Notes under the pieces: model-generated
Seen by the model: the letters and a program-made list of their open reading frames with translations, nothing else
The model's database searches: none
Told to the model about the DNA's origin: nothing
NCBI RefSeq assembly: GCF_019112545.1
Contig: NW_025064882.1
Span: 1,192,928 to 1,256,927 of the forward strand
Origin: Guyanagaster necrorhizus
Taxonomy: Eukaryota > Basidiomycota > Agaricomycetes > Agaricales > Physalacriaceae
Direction: 5' to 3'
Length of the DNA: 64,000 nucleotides
Part shown: piece after piece, positions 44,976-57,239 of the stretch
How the letters are laid out: each line of letters starts with the position of its first letter
Numbering within the stretch: position 1 is the first letter of the stretch
Position numbers and translations under genes: made by a program

Positions 44976-47003
44976 ATGGCTGAGGCTTTCTACAATGTCT
45001 CTGCTGCTCTGAAGGACAACTGGCCCGAGTACCTCGCCAATGCTCAAATTCCAAGTTCCCGCTGCATTCTCCTCGCCTTGATTAACATTCCCGTCCTCGC
45101 CGTCGTTCTCAATGTTCTTCGACAGTTTGTACGTCCAATACTCCTCTTTGCCCGCCAGCTCATTGGTTTCCTTTCCAGCTCCCTCAGGATACTTCCAAGC
45201 CTCCCGTTGTTTTCCATTGGCTTCCATACATAGGCTCTGCCATTTACTACGGCAATGACCCCCTAAATTTCTTTTTCTCCTGTAGAGAGAAAGTACGTTG
45301 CCCTACGTTTTCAGTGCTGCCATCCTCACTGTTTACTCATTAGTACGGCAATGTGTTCACCTTCATACTCTTCGGCCGGCGTGTCACCGTAGCCCTTGGG
45401 GCCCAGGGAAACGATTTCGTCCTTGGTGGTAAATCGATCGTCTTCAACGCGGAGGATGCCTATGGAGTAATGCGCCCTTTTCTTATGTCTTTCTCCATGG
45501 CTGACCTACCTTTCGCAGGCATTGACGATTCCTATCTTTGGGGATGATGTTGTTTACGCTATTCCTAACGATCAGTTCATGGAGCAGAAGAAATTTGTCA
45601 AAGTCGGTCTTTCAACTGACAACCTACGCGCTTATGTCGGCATGATTGAAGACGAAGTTGAAGACTTTATCAATAACGACACATCTTTCAGGGTGTACCA
45701 AGCGAATGACATTGAAGAATGGGGTTTCTTCGATGTCTCGAAGGTGATGGCTGAAATTACCATCCTCACTGCTTCACGGACATTGCAAGGAAAACATGTC
45801 AGAGGCAGCCTGAACAAAACATTTTCCCAGCTGTTCAACGATCTCGATGGAGGATTCACTCCTGTCAACTTCCTTTTCCCCAATTTGCCTATGGAGAACT
45901 CCAGAAGGCGAGACCATGCTCATAAAAAGATGAGTGACTTCTACGTAAACATTATCGAGGAACGTCGGAAGTCTGGCAATCTTGATGTGAGGTCCACTTA
46001 TTGACGGACTTTCTTTAGTCCTCATGATCTTAACTAGGAATCGGATATGATAAGCGCGCTCCTCAAACAGAAATACCGCAACGGAAAACCGGTTTCCGAT
46101 AGTGAGGTTGCTCACATGCTCATTGCTCTCCTCATGGCGGGCCAACACACGAGTCAGGCCACTGGCGCTTGGGCGATCCTTCACTTGGCAGACCAACCTG
46201 AATTTGCGTAGGTTTTTTCCCCATTATGGCTCATGAAACTGTTCAGTCAGCTGACTCCTCTTCACAAGTGAAAAGCTCTACAAGGAGCAGGTCAAACACT
46301 TCGGTACTCCAGATGGTTCGATCCGATCTATGACTTTTGAAGAACTGCGACAACTCCCTCTCCTGGATGCATTGATTAGAGAAACTCTTCGTCTCCACCC
46401 GCCGATTCACAGTATCATGCGCAACGTTCGTGATGATGTCCCGGTTCCTCCCACGTTGTCTGCTCCTTCTAAAGATGGTGTGTATGTTGTTCCCAAGGGC
46501 CACTGGGTTTTGGCATCACCCGCTGTCAGCCAAACGGATCCGCTGATTTGGAAAGATGCGATGACTTTTGATCCCTACCGGTGGGCCGATCCTGAGGGCG
46601 CAGCAGCGCAAGCCCTCAAGACATATGTTGATGAGAACGGCGAAAAATACGATTATGGCTTTGGTGCTGTAAGTAAGGGAACCCAGAGTCCTTATCAACC
46701 ATTTGGCGCCGGCCGTCATCGGTGCATTGGGGAACAAGTATGTTACTCTTTGATTACAGCAAGTTTTATCCTTATCGTTCGCTCGCTAGTTCGCTTATCT
46801 TCAACTGGGAACTATCTTGTCCACATTGATTCGCGAGCTGGAGTTCCGTCTACCTGGTCCTGTCCCTGACAACAACTATCACGTACGTCTCTGCTAGGAA
46901 GAACAGCTCAAACTGACATTGGAATGAACAGACTATGATTCCTATGCCTAAGGAGCCTAGAAGTGTCCATTACAGACGGAGAAATTTTGCCAGCAGAGCT
47001 TAA
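44976..47003 (+). CDS. ERG11: Lanosterol 14-alpha-demethylase, CYP51/ERG11
   Basis: Eight exons (44976-45128, 45179-45292, 45344-45466, 45519-45986, 46038-46207, 46269-46737, 46790-46882, 46932-47003) give 553 aa. N-terminal ER anchor ([18 protein letters not shown]), CYP51 landmarks [30 protein letters not shown]-helix [15 protein letters not shown], ExxR in [12 protein letters not shown] and the haem loop [12 protein letters not shown]. The enzyme oxidises the C14 methyl of lanosterol or eburicol in the ER and is the azole target. Its product is the substrate of ERG24 at 21667-23268. Most introns are 50-54 nt. The ATG is 125 bp after the RNB gene stop. Confidence 0.96.
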
Positions 47004-47103
47004 TGCAGAGGTTACTTTACATGTTACTTCACGATAAAATTATTCATCTATACTCTAACGACCACGTCGTGTGAGATTCAAATCAACACTGAGTCTTGAC
47101 TGG

Positions 47104-49043
47104 CTAATCCTCATTCTCTTCGTCCTCTTCATCGCTGTCAATGCCAATTACACCGCCATTTCCTCTGTCTTCGCGCTCTCTCAGTAGTTTGCCTGCTTCC
47201 TTTAGCTTCGTCCCAAATGCTTTCCGGGCGCCAAAATTGGCGCCGACGTCCCACACCTGAAGTTTAGCTTTGGATCCTCCAGCGGCTACCGTGAGAGGGT
47301 CGTCAGGAGAAAAGGTTGTCGAAAAGACCTTGCCCTGCATAAAAAGGAAATCAGGGCGACGCTTAACCATGAACAGGAAAAACTTTACGACGCCAAGATC
47401 TCTAGAAGTCACCAACGTCACATTCATCTTACCACTGGAATCATTGTCAATGACATTCCATATTTTCACAAGCTTATCAGCTCCACCAGTCCCTATGCAT
47501 CCCCTGATATGAGGGTTGATATCAAGCGCGGATGTGGGCCCATCGTGTGCTGAAAGGGTAAAACGTGCTGGTGATGGCGTTTCCAAGTCTGAGGGAAGAT
47601 TACGGACATCGTAATTGAGGACCAGTCCGTTTTCCAAAGCAACCTAAGCCCAGGTCAATGAATGTTCACAGCAACTTATAAGGATACTTACGTAGAATCC
47701 CACCTCTTCCCAAGGGTCCCACCGTAAAGCCTCCACATCGCTCCCAAGGAAAGCCCCTACACCAGAACTTGGTGATCGGGAATCAAATGTCCGGACAGTA
47801 CGATCGTAGCTTCCTGTAAGGAGCACACTAGGATTTCTCTCGTTCCATTGCACTGCTTGCACCTTGTCCTTGTGGACATCAAAATTCCGAATCGCACCAT
47901 CAGTGTCATCCATAAAAGGGCCACGACTCAAATCCCACAGCTTCACAGTCTTGTCTGCGCTGGCACTGGCAAGCAAGTTCCGTTGAACTTTATTCCAGCT
48001 CAAACCCAGCACCGCGTCGACATGATAGCCCTTTTCGATGGACCGAGACTTCATTCTCTTCTTCTTCTTCTTCCCACTTCCTGACGGCACTGGAACGTGA
48101 GCTTTCGTAAGGTCGGGTCTACCGAGCACGGAGTTTGGATATACGGATTCGACGACGTCCAAAGACCATACCTCAATTTCAGGATCCATGGTACCGACAG
48201 CAATGTAATTGCCGAAGCCAGTGCTGGCTGGGTCATTGGAAGTGGATGATGCTGGTGGAAAGTCAAGCCACTCAAGACATAAAGGAAAAGCAGGGAGCAT
48301 GAGGTCGTGATGAACGTAAATATTGTCTTGCAATTCTTCGTAGACGTATATCTCTAGTTGAGATATTTCGTCCTCAGTCTTTGCAACCACAAGGAGATTG
48401 TCCGTTGGGAGAATTTCAAGGTCTTCGCGTTCATTGTCGTCATCCTAGATACAAAATCGCAATTAGGCATGGCGCTTCTGAGTAAACGTCAAGATCTGAC
48501 CTCTTTTAGCGTGATGTAAGGATCCTCAGAATTATCCTTGTAGTAAGTGAGACCCTTTATATTGCCGAATGGTCCAATAGCTATGTATAATCGTTATTGC
48601 CTTGGAAAGTCCCTCTAAAGCCAATGAACATACCATCCGTTTGTACATCGTCGTCGTATTCATCAAGTTTATACTGAGATAGATCGTCCTTATTTGCCAT
48701 ATCTGGCGTCTCATCTATATCCATTGCATCGCTGTCCTCACTGCCCTCAACAATAATCGGTTCACTGTCTCCCAATGTGAAAGGCAACAGAATTCACTCA
48801 CTCAACCCAATTGGCTTCGTCGTCTTCTTCTCCTTGATCATCTGCCTCGACACCCTCCGCACCCCTACCCATTAATTTTGCGGCTTCGTGTGCTCTCTGC
48901 AGCTCTACACGGGCATCCTCCAACTTGATCCGCGCAAGGCCACTGACCCGCTCTAGCTCTTGATCGTCTAGAACATATTTTGAGGGTATTTGCGCAGAAG
49001 CGCCCCGTCGCACCCAGGCAACAGCTGAGATGAGACTACTCAT
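47104..49043 (-). CDS. PWP1: PWP1 WD40 ribosome-biogenesis protein
   Basis: Six exons (48802-49043, 48634-48764, 48501-48580, 47692-48444, 47398-47643, 47104-47334) give 560 aa. The N-terminus MSSLISAVAWVRRGAS and KYVLDDQELERVSGLARIKL is typical of PWP1. WD repeats follow, with NLLASASADKTVKLWDL, LLTGSYDRTVRTFD and GCIGTGGADKLVKIWNV, and an acidic tail (SDEEDEENED). PWP1 works in the nucleolus in rRNA synthesis and large-subunit assembly. Intron 1 is only 37 nt (48765-48801). A longer upstream ATG at 49193 would add hydrophobic residues not found in the family, so I use 49043. Confidence 0.93.
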
Positions 49044-49258
49044 TGCGAGTACAGATACAAAAAAGCCAAGAGCGAGAACCCAGTGCAAAGTTAAGATTGA
49101 GGAAAATATTTTATTGCACATGATCAAATAGGTAACTAATATAGTAGCCGTTATTGTCAAAAGAGTCTCACGGCCATCATCGTTTATATACATCTTTCAC
49201 CTGGTACTCATATGAATATATAGCTGGTAAGAGGCATAAATATCCCTTTCCTACAAAC

Positions 49259-50698
49259 TTACATTCCCAGCCACGCTTTCATTGTAGCCCATCTTCCACG
49301 ACGATGCGGAGGTGTAATTTCCCAGCTAGAAGTAAAGATTAGTAAAGAATACGACGGCTATCTAATGTGGACGTACTGTACAATCAGATCTCCCCTTGCG
49401 ACTACCTGCCCATTCTGTAGGATCGGCATACCTCCGTTCTTTATCTTGCACTGACCATGTCGTCTTTTCTCCCTCGCATAGCTAATTCGGGCAGACAGTG
49501 TCGCGTTATCTAAGCCTGTGAAATATATACACCCATTCTTGCGCTGAAGGTTTTCCGACCAAGGCACCCGAACCTTCATGACGAGATCTTGTCCAACACG
49601 GGCAAAGGCATCATGGGCAGCTTCCTGGACAATGAAGACGATATCTTGGAAGGAACCGTCCCTGCGTTGGTGACCAACGTTCGTGAAAACGAACCTTGTA
49701 CCGTCCTCGCAGCCAGGCGGAATGTGCATGTCAAGCACGACGATTTCTCTGATGCCAGAAAGGTACGATCTCGTAATTCTAAACCGACATTCTTTGCCGA
49801 AAAATAAGTCCTCTAGCGTGAGGGCCAAGGAATACGTCCACATCTTAGAGCACCCTGTACCTCTTGATGATATCGGGTACCGATGCAAGTGGATGGTCGA
49901 GATATTGGGCTGATGTCTATTCAACTGTGGCCGCACAACGGTGGGGATCTCCTTCGAATTTAACTGGGCGTCTTTCTTTGGCCTGCAGGTACATCATTCA
50001 ACGCGTGCCCCTGAACGAGTCTTATCACGTACTGATCATGAGTATAAAACGTTCGTGACTTTGGAGCATTTGATTTCCGCGAGGGCTCCTTTACAGGCGC
50101 GTGGTCAAGTTCTACGCTGATCCAGTCGTCGTCGTCGATGTTAGCTTCCGTAGACGACGAGGCCTGACGCGGGAAATATCGATTGTTGGATTGCTTCGAT
50201 GATGATGTCTGGGAGCTGCCCCGTAGACTTGGCGGTGCAGTAGTGGAGGACTCTACACTGACCGCACCCCCAGCAGAAAAGATACTAGCAAGCGTGTCGG
50301 TAGAATGGCTGGGAGCGGTATTGTCCGTGACTACGGAGACGGATCTTGACATCTTCGAAAGATTTCCGTTGTGACTATGGGGCTGCGAAGTCGGTGAACG
50401 TCGCATCAGTGCCTTGTAAGCTCGGTTTATCTGCATGCAGAAGTTACTCATTTGCAAAAAAAAAATTAGAGATCCATCAATAACGTACTTGAACAAACCG
50501 TTCCGTCGCCCTCTTGATGTCGTCCGGGTTCCGATCAGGATGCCATTTTAACGCCTAAAAGCTCAGTTTAGCACTAACAAACTAACAGCAGGGTCATCAT
50601 ACCTGCTTCTTGTAGGCATCCTTGATATCCTCCCTTGTTGCCTCAGGCGGAATTTCGAGCATTTGGTGGTGATTCTGCTTCTGTGGTGGAGGCGACAT
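49259..50698 (-). CDS. DnaJ (class B/Sis1-like) cochaperone
   Basis: Five exons (50603-50698, 50489-50554, 50033-50430, 49377-49982, 49259-49325) give 410 aa. The J domain is at the N-terminus: HHQMLEIPPEATREDIKDAY, KWHPDRNPDD, TERFVQINRAYKAL. A Ser-rich linker of ~130 residues follows, then a C-terminal substrate-binding domain (SLALTLEDLFFGKECRFRIT, MHIPPGCEDGTRFVF, DLVMKVRVPWSENLQ). No zinc-finger region, so class B. It would drive an Hsp70 in cytosol or nucleus. The linker between residues ~190 and 230 reads open but looks unlike the family, so an unrecognised intron there is possible. Confidence 0.85.
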
Positions 50699-52809
50699 CG
50701 ATGCGGAGACGTCCATTCCCCTCCTCGGTCCTCTATATACTAGAGCACGACTTCGATCCGATACCATATACTATCCGATTGGCTACACGGAAATCTACGC
50801 CATATGCTGTAGGCTGTGATTCTGAAATGAGTATTTTCATTGCACATCCGGAAATGAAACAGTTGGTAGTCAAGATCTCCCGATCAAGTTCAGAAATTAA
50901 CTGTATTTCAGGTTCAAGGGCGAATATACCCTTCCCTCCAACGGCTATCATCGCTTTCATTATGCAAACTGGGGAAACATTCGGGCACTGTCCGCTTTTT
51001 CGTTCATCTCTTTTTCTATTGACCTAAGCGACCTGAAAAGACACCATTCCCTCGCATCGATCTGGCTTTATCATCGGAACGAAGAGGTATGTTTAATTAC
51101 TATATCTGGACTGCCTTCTCGCCTTGAAATCTTCCTCCCCTCAATACGTTCAGGGTTATCGTGATGTCTGATAGATCGCTCCGAGTTGAAGCAGCACTCA
51201 AGGAGAACCTTCATGGTACAGTTTTTCGGTGACTCCACAGCTTCTCCGTTTCCGAACCGCTGCGGAAACGTCGACTGTTTATGTCCTTCATTAACAACTT
51301 GGAATTCAATGTTCCAGTCACATCAAATACTAGCTTCTTCTCTGGTCGCTGGTTCTTTCTTAATAGCAATCGCTCGAACTGATTAAGACGTTATCAAGTT
51401 TTTGATACAGTCCTGATGATCTTGTTTCGGTTTGGGTGAGCCTCTACTTGACCTAAGGCCAAAATTCCCCCACTCCTGGTATCACAATATGGTTCCTTTC
51501 TTTACGCACAGGCGGTGTTTATTCGGAAGGTCGGCACATGTTTGGCACGTCACTTTCCATTGCCAGTCGGATGTCCAGCATCTTTTCTTAGAGGGGCTTA
51601 AGAGATCAACAAGAGGCTCAGGGAACACGCTTTTCCGGTCATACTGTAGAATCGCTCAGGGCTGGCCACTGAACCCAGCGCAACAAGACATATGTGTCGC
51701 GGATCTGTCATAATAAACTTTTCTCAGGGATAATTCCACTACGTTCTATGATTTCGGGATAGATTCTCTTCGTCTCGTGGAGCCCGCATGTCCCATACAC
51801 GAGCCAGTTTTACCTCGCCAAATGACAGCGAGATACCACTGAGGGTTTCACCATCGACAGACGCCATGCCTTGTTGCATGGAAAATTAGTGTGAACAATC
51901 CGAGCCCTCTCGCCTTGGACCTTTACTTGACCCCAAAGCGTAACTGCGAGCACGCGTAGCCGGGTGGGACAGAACCGTGTCATTCGCGGTTCATTGCTTC
52001 TCTGTGTCATCCCATTGACATGTATTTACAAGGCTTTCTAGTATCATTGTCACGCATTAGACCTTCTTGGGGTAGAGGGTTCGCCAGGTTGATATGATTT
52101 AATCTTACACGTCAACGTTGTGTAATTGAGTCGGCAGGGCATACCTGCGTGTGTCCTAACTCTTAGGAATCATACTGAATGCGTACCTCGCCTCTAAGGG
52201 CCTACATTTGTGTGGCTGAAGACGCTACTTGAAGACTGCAAGATGAGACTGTCCTTCATTTTCCCGAATCCTGAGGACTAGGCGATTGCTGAAGCAGGCC
52301 TAGTTCTCTTTCTTGGCCGTCATTTCTGGAACATGTCCTACACACCTCATTCAGACAAAGGAAGCGGACATTGTGGTGTTTTACTGTTGCTGTGCCAGTG
52401 ACACCAGTGGCACTTGCCAGCGCCGCCTCGAAAAATTCAATTGTCGGACTTTGGGTGGAATTCTGAGACATGAACCGGTGAAATGCTGCGCAAGATGAGA
52501 TCGTTTAGGTTTTTTGCACAGCGAAGCCGAAAACATTTCCAGCATCTCTGTAGATTTGCTCATTCAACTATTTAACCCTGATCGAGCCGGCGGCGCTGAA
52601 CGCTTCGCCCTGATCGGCGCAGGACCAAAAAGGAGCTAAGCGGTGTATTTGCATCTGTTGAATCTAAAAGACGTAGTTGAAATTGTGTTTTTACGTGGAA
52701 GCAAGTTGCCATTGCTTTCCACGGCTACGAGTTTCGATTCATGTATCTCTCACCCACTATATTGCTGTAACCTGTTCTTCCTCTTTATTTCTTCCATTCA
52801 TTTCGGCAG
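50699..52809. other. 2.1-kb intergenic region upstream of the kelch gene
   Basis: No frame longer than about 130 codons, and none resembles a known family. Base composition is mixed and I see no tandem repeats, terminal repeats or transposase motifs. It may be a long promoter, or hold a gene with very short exons or a non-coding RNA I cannot recognise. Confidence 0.4.
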
Positions 52810-55800
52810 ATGAAGTGGAATCTCGACTTTCGTCTACTGCCAAGCGTCTGCATTCTCTCGTTCTTGCTGGAACATGAAGTCGCAGCATATACCACCCTTC
52901 CGAGGTCAGCTAGGCCTCTATTCCCTTTCCCTTCTGCTAATTTATTGTATGTAAAGGTGGGGCCAGGCCGTGGCCGTACTTAATGACTGTCTCTTCGTCC
53001 ATGGCGGGAAGACAGACGAGTATAATTCATACTCTTATACACAAGCACCGACTAACAATGATTTGCTTTATCTTTCACTATCGTCATCATTCAATCTGAC
53101 ATCTCCGCCCTGGGAGCTGATCGGCAGCTCGTCCAATACCTCAACTTCACAGGGCCCAGCGGTGGCTTGGCATACTCTGTCTGGACTGAATTCTTCCAGC
53201 ATGCTATTATTCGGCGGAGATCCTGCCACTAATTCTGCCACAGTGTTAACAAATCGTGCCGATTCATCCTGGATGCTTGATGTATATGTATGGTCCGAAC
53301 CTAGTTGGGAGCAAGAAGCGTTAGCGTGGGCGGGGCAACCAACGAGACGGATACACCATTCCACTGTCACGTCGACTTCTGGCCAAGTATATATAATTGG
53401 CGGGGAGATGGCAGACGGTTCTGAAATCGCCCTAACGGAGCACTATGTATTCGATCCTGATAGCCAATCATTCACTCAGCTCCCTACATCCAACGGTCCC
53501 TCAGACATTATCGGACATTCCGCTGTCATATTATCAAATGGCACCATGCTCGTTTTTGGCGGTTATAGCCAATCCCAAGATTCGCTGTATCCATTTTCCA
53601 CCATATGGACTCTAGACACGACGCGCTCTACACTATCATGGGAAATTATTACGCTGTCGGCAACATCACTACCAAATCCAAGAAGGGCATTTGCCTCGAC
53701 TTGCATTGAGGGAAACAAGGTTGTCATTCAGGGCGGTAGTGATGCCTCCTACCAAACTACATATAGTGATGGTTGGATACTAGATTTATCCTTGGAATCT
53801 CCAAACTGGGTCGAGGTGGACATTTTGACCCAAGTCGGTGCTCGTCGTGATCATTTTGCTGTTCCTATAGGATCCTCAGTCATATTTGGATTCGGCAAGT
53901 TCATCACTTATTAGGCAACCAATGCATTCTGACTGTTCGTCAGGTTACGGGAGCTCCGGTCCATCCGCTACCAATATTCAGATCTATGACTCTTCAACTG
54001 GATCCTTCGCATCCGTTTTTACGCCGTCGTCGTCATCCGAAACCACACAGACGATGCCAGGGCCAAGCCAGACGTCAAATCCCCATTCGACCGATATTGG
54101 AATTTCTCCCAGCATCGGCGGCTCTGTCAGTGCTGATCCCTCGTCCACGACTAGCCCCAGCGATCCAACTGGTGGATATGGTGGTGGTGGCAATCCAGCT
54201 GGCGGAGGGGACGATGCTAACAGCAACCGGACCACTGCCATCGCTCTTGGGACCACTTTCGGAATTCTGGGATTTATCGCTGGTTGCGTCGTCGTTGTTT
54301 GCTACGTGCGACATCGAAAAGGATATCGTTCGATTGGTCGACGATTCATGGTTCTTCACGACAACACCGAGGATGGAGAGGATAGTCCTCGGCATGACCG
54401 CCATCTTCCCCTTGCCGGTGGTTTTGGCGAAAAGACGTCGCATAGTAGGGACGCAGGATGGACTATCTTGAAGAGTATTGGTTTGGCGGGTGTTATGCCA
54501 GCTAGCATGAGTGCGCGCCATAATCCAGAGAGACGAGATATGCTCGCAGATGAAGATGCCCAAGACTTTGCCTCCTGGTACGAGAAAAGAAGGATGGATG
54601 GCACCGGAAGTTCATGGTCGCTCAGAAGTATCCTTGGTGGAGGTCGGAGGCGCAGTCAAGAGCCCAGTGCTGCCAGCTCACTTAGCACGCCTTGGAGAGA
54701 GAAATATGATCCTTTCTCCGATGACACAGCACTTATGGGAGATGCGGAGCTGGGAATAACGAGCGCTGGCCCAAGCGGACCCGCCACTAGAAGACAGATG
54801 AGCAATGTCAGCACGATGACCAACGTCAGCTATGTTGATCCGTTCGCAGATCCCATAGAGGAGGAGCAAGATAGGTATCATGATCTGGATAGCCTGGAGG
54901 ACATTCTTGAGATGCCACCCCCTGCACGTTTCAAACTTCCGGCACTCTCAATACAGACTGTACTCCCCGTGTCCACTCTTAGTCACGCCCTCAGTCCGGT
55001 TACGGAAGCATCCCGGCTCTCCGTTAATGATCCCAGCACGCCTTCGATTCACACTAATTCTAACTCTCATGAACACAATTTATCTTCGTTCGACAGTACG
55101 TCGGGAGTGACCTCTCGTACCTCTTACGATCCTTCCCGTTCTCCAGGCCAGCGAACATCCTCCATAATCGCTTCCATTCCACCACAACCCATGCGACGCA
55201 GTGACTCCTGGTGGGCACGTTTTTCTCGCACGAGCTTACTGGACCGACGAAATAGTGATTCGTCTAAGAGAGCTTCATTGGACTTTAGAGATCCGAATCC
55301 ACCGCCACGATTGATTGCCATTGAAGAAAGCACCTATTCCACTGCGTCAGCGTCCCCGGGGGCAGACAACAACTCTAACTCTCCAGGATTTAACCGATCA
55401 TCATCACTTTGTCCCGGGACACGCATGGTCTCGAAAATTTACGGCGCTCATGGAAAATCGACATCTTCATTACGGACCGCAGACTCCGAGCTCATTGAAA
55501 GGATGGTCGGCACGATGGATGTGGCGCAGAGAGTGAGAACAGGCAGCCATCGAACCCGAGAGAGCACAGGGACCAGCCTTAGCGTTGAAATCCCTGCTTT
55601 GGAAGATGGTCATCTCCAGGAATATCTTGGGGATGACCGTTTCATTGTTGCCTCTCCATCAAGCACCTTATCGTTGGACATTCATAGTTCCAATGATGCA
55701 CCATCTCGGAGTCTGCCTTCACCATTAAGACAGATGTCGTCATTTCCTGCGGTCTCCTCCGATGTGTCTCCCAAGAGTGGAAGCATCAAGCGACTGCTCC

Positions 55801-55994
55801 GTGGAGAATCCGTCGCCGCTCGTGTTCAGGCATACGAACGCCGAATGAGCCAAGATACGGAACTTCCTGGTGCCAACTTAAAGGAAGAGCGCGCCAGACA
55901 CAGGGGTCAAGTGGTTGATTATGGTTTAGTGCCCAAGCCCAGTCTTTACGTCGCCAACCCCGACCATCGTGTCACGTCTTCTGAAGATTCCTAG
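52810..55994 (+). CDS. Type I membrane kelch-repeat protein, unknown role
   Basis: Three exons, 52810-52904, 52957-53894 and 53944-55994, give 1027 aa. A signal peptide (LLPSVCILSFLLEHEVAA) is followed by a kelch propeller (RWGQAVAVLNDCLFVHGG, GQVYIIGGEMADGSE, GTMLVFGGYSQ, NKVVIQGGSD), a Ser/Thr/Gly-rich stalk, and one membrane helix at ~442-466 (FGILGFIAGCVVVVCYV). The ~560-residue cytoplasmic tail is Ser-rich with many possible phosphosites and no catalytic domain. Intron 2 (53895-53943) is GC-AG with donor GCAAGT. The topology suggests a cell-surface sensor or adhesion protein; ligand and partners are unknown. Confidence 0.85.
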
Positions 55995-57239
55995 ATTCCT
56001 TTCTGCTGTCTTGGGTGACGTGCTTCGGACTCCAGCACAAAATGCCTATACTTACAAACATCTATCTGGATTTACTGGATACAGATGCCGTTATCTCTGC
56101 AGTCGGACAATGCTTTGCTCTATCGCTATCTTATCTTTATATCTTTTATGACCTTACGACCGTTGACGCCTTCGACTTTTGTTTGTTTTTACGCCAGGGA
56201 CCTTTTCCTGTTATATACATTGGCTGGCTGATGGATTTACCCTACCTACTGTACAACAAATACTCTTTGTATCGCCACCTTGCACATGTACACTGGTAAA
56301 AGGACGTGAGACGAGGATTGAAAATAAACGTCTGATAGAAAAATACGATTGTGCCTTGTACATTGGATAGTAATCAACAATTGCCATGGGCAAACATATA
56401 TTAGCAATAAGTGTCGCAATGCTCAAGTTGGTGTATACCTAAATGTTGCAGCCAGAAATTGAACACGACATTAGCGCACATTTCTAGTATAGTGTTTGTG
56501 GCAGGTAACTGTATACCATCGTCTACGAGAGACTGGGAGGTCGGAGCTCGGCACCCTACTAAGAAATCTTCTTCCTGCCTCGAAGCCGCTACATTTGTCT
56601 TGCTCATACTTGAAGGTTAAAAGTTCCTATAGGTTCAGAAATAAAAGGAACACCAGGCTGACTCGAGACATTGCGAGTGCAGGTACCTCCACGGTGGAGC
56701 AGGTATCAGTTCAGACGAGGAAAGAGTGCGGGTCTTCGGTCAATTAACTGTTTTCATGAACAAGATGCAGGCTGATTGATGATCCTGGCTCAGGTGTTCT
56801 CCCGTGTAAGGGGTAATTGACCTATTCCAGATTGTCTGCGGCCTTCAAAAAACAATTGGTATCTCGGTGGATTGTGATGCACATCATCGAACAGTTGGAA
56901 AACAATCCGGAGTCGATCCAGCCGTATGACATACATATCTATCAACAACATGAAGACTCCCATCGATCAGAATAAAAACTCCCCCTTGTTCCTGACACCG
57001 ATTCGAAATCTAAACTTCACTCGTTCTCTTTTCTAGTCCCCTTCGCCAATTTAGAAATAAAAGGAGGCGTCATTGGAGACTCTTGCAACGCTCATTTACG
57101 AAATAGGCATCGAAGTCATCAAAAAGGATAGATGCAGTACACAATATACTCATAAGGTGCTTGTCGTCCACCGGACGCTAAATGTGCATACATTTATTGA
57201 CCGGCAGAGGCGAGTCTATGGGAACTCACTAAGAGACCT
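55995..57239. other. Intergenic region after the kelch gene
   Basis: AT-rich just after the stop, then no recognisable gene, RNA or repeat up to the decayed sugar transporter. Confidence 0.45.

Noticed and set aside
49044..49193. Longer PWP1 start with a membrane segment
   Set aside because: The hydrophobic extension is unlike any PWP1; the ATG at 49043 starts the conserved MSSLISAVAW.
54075..54563. 162-codon minus-strand frame
   Set aside because: Antisense to the kelch protein stalk and tail coding sequence.
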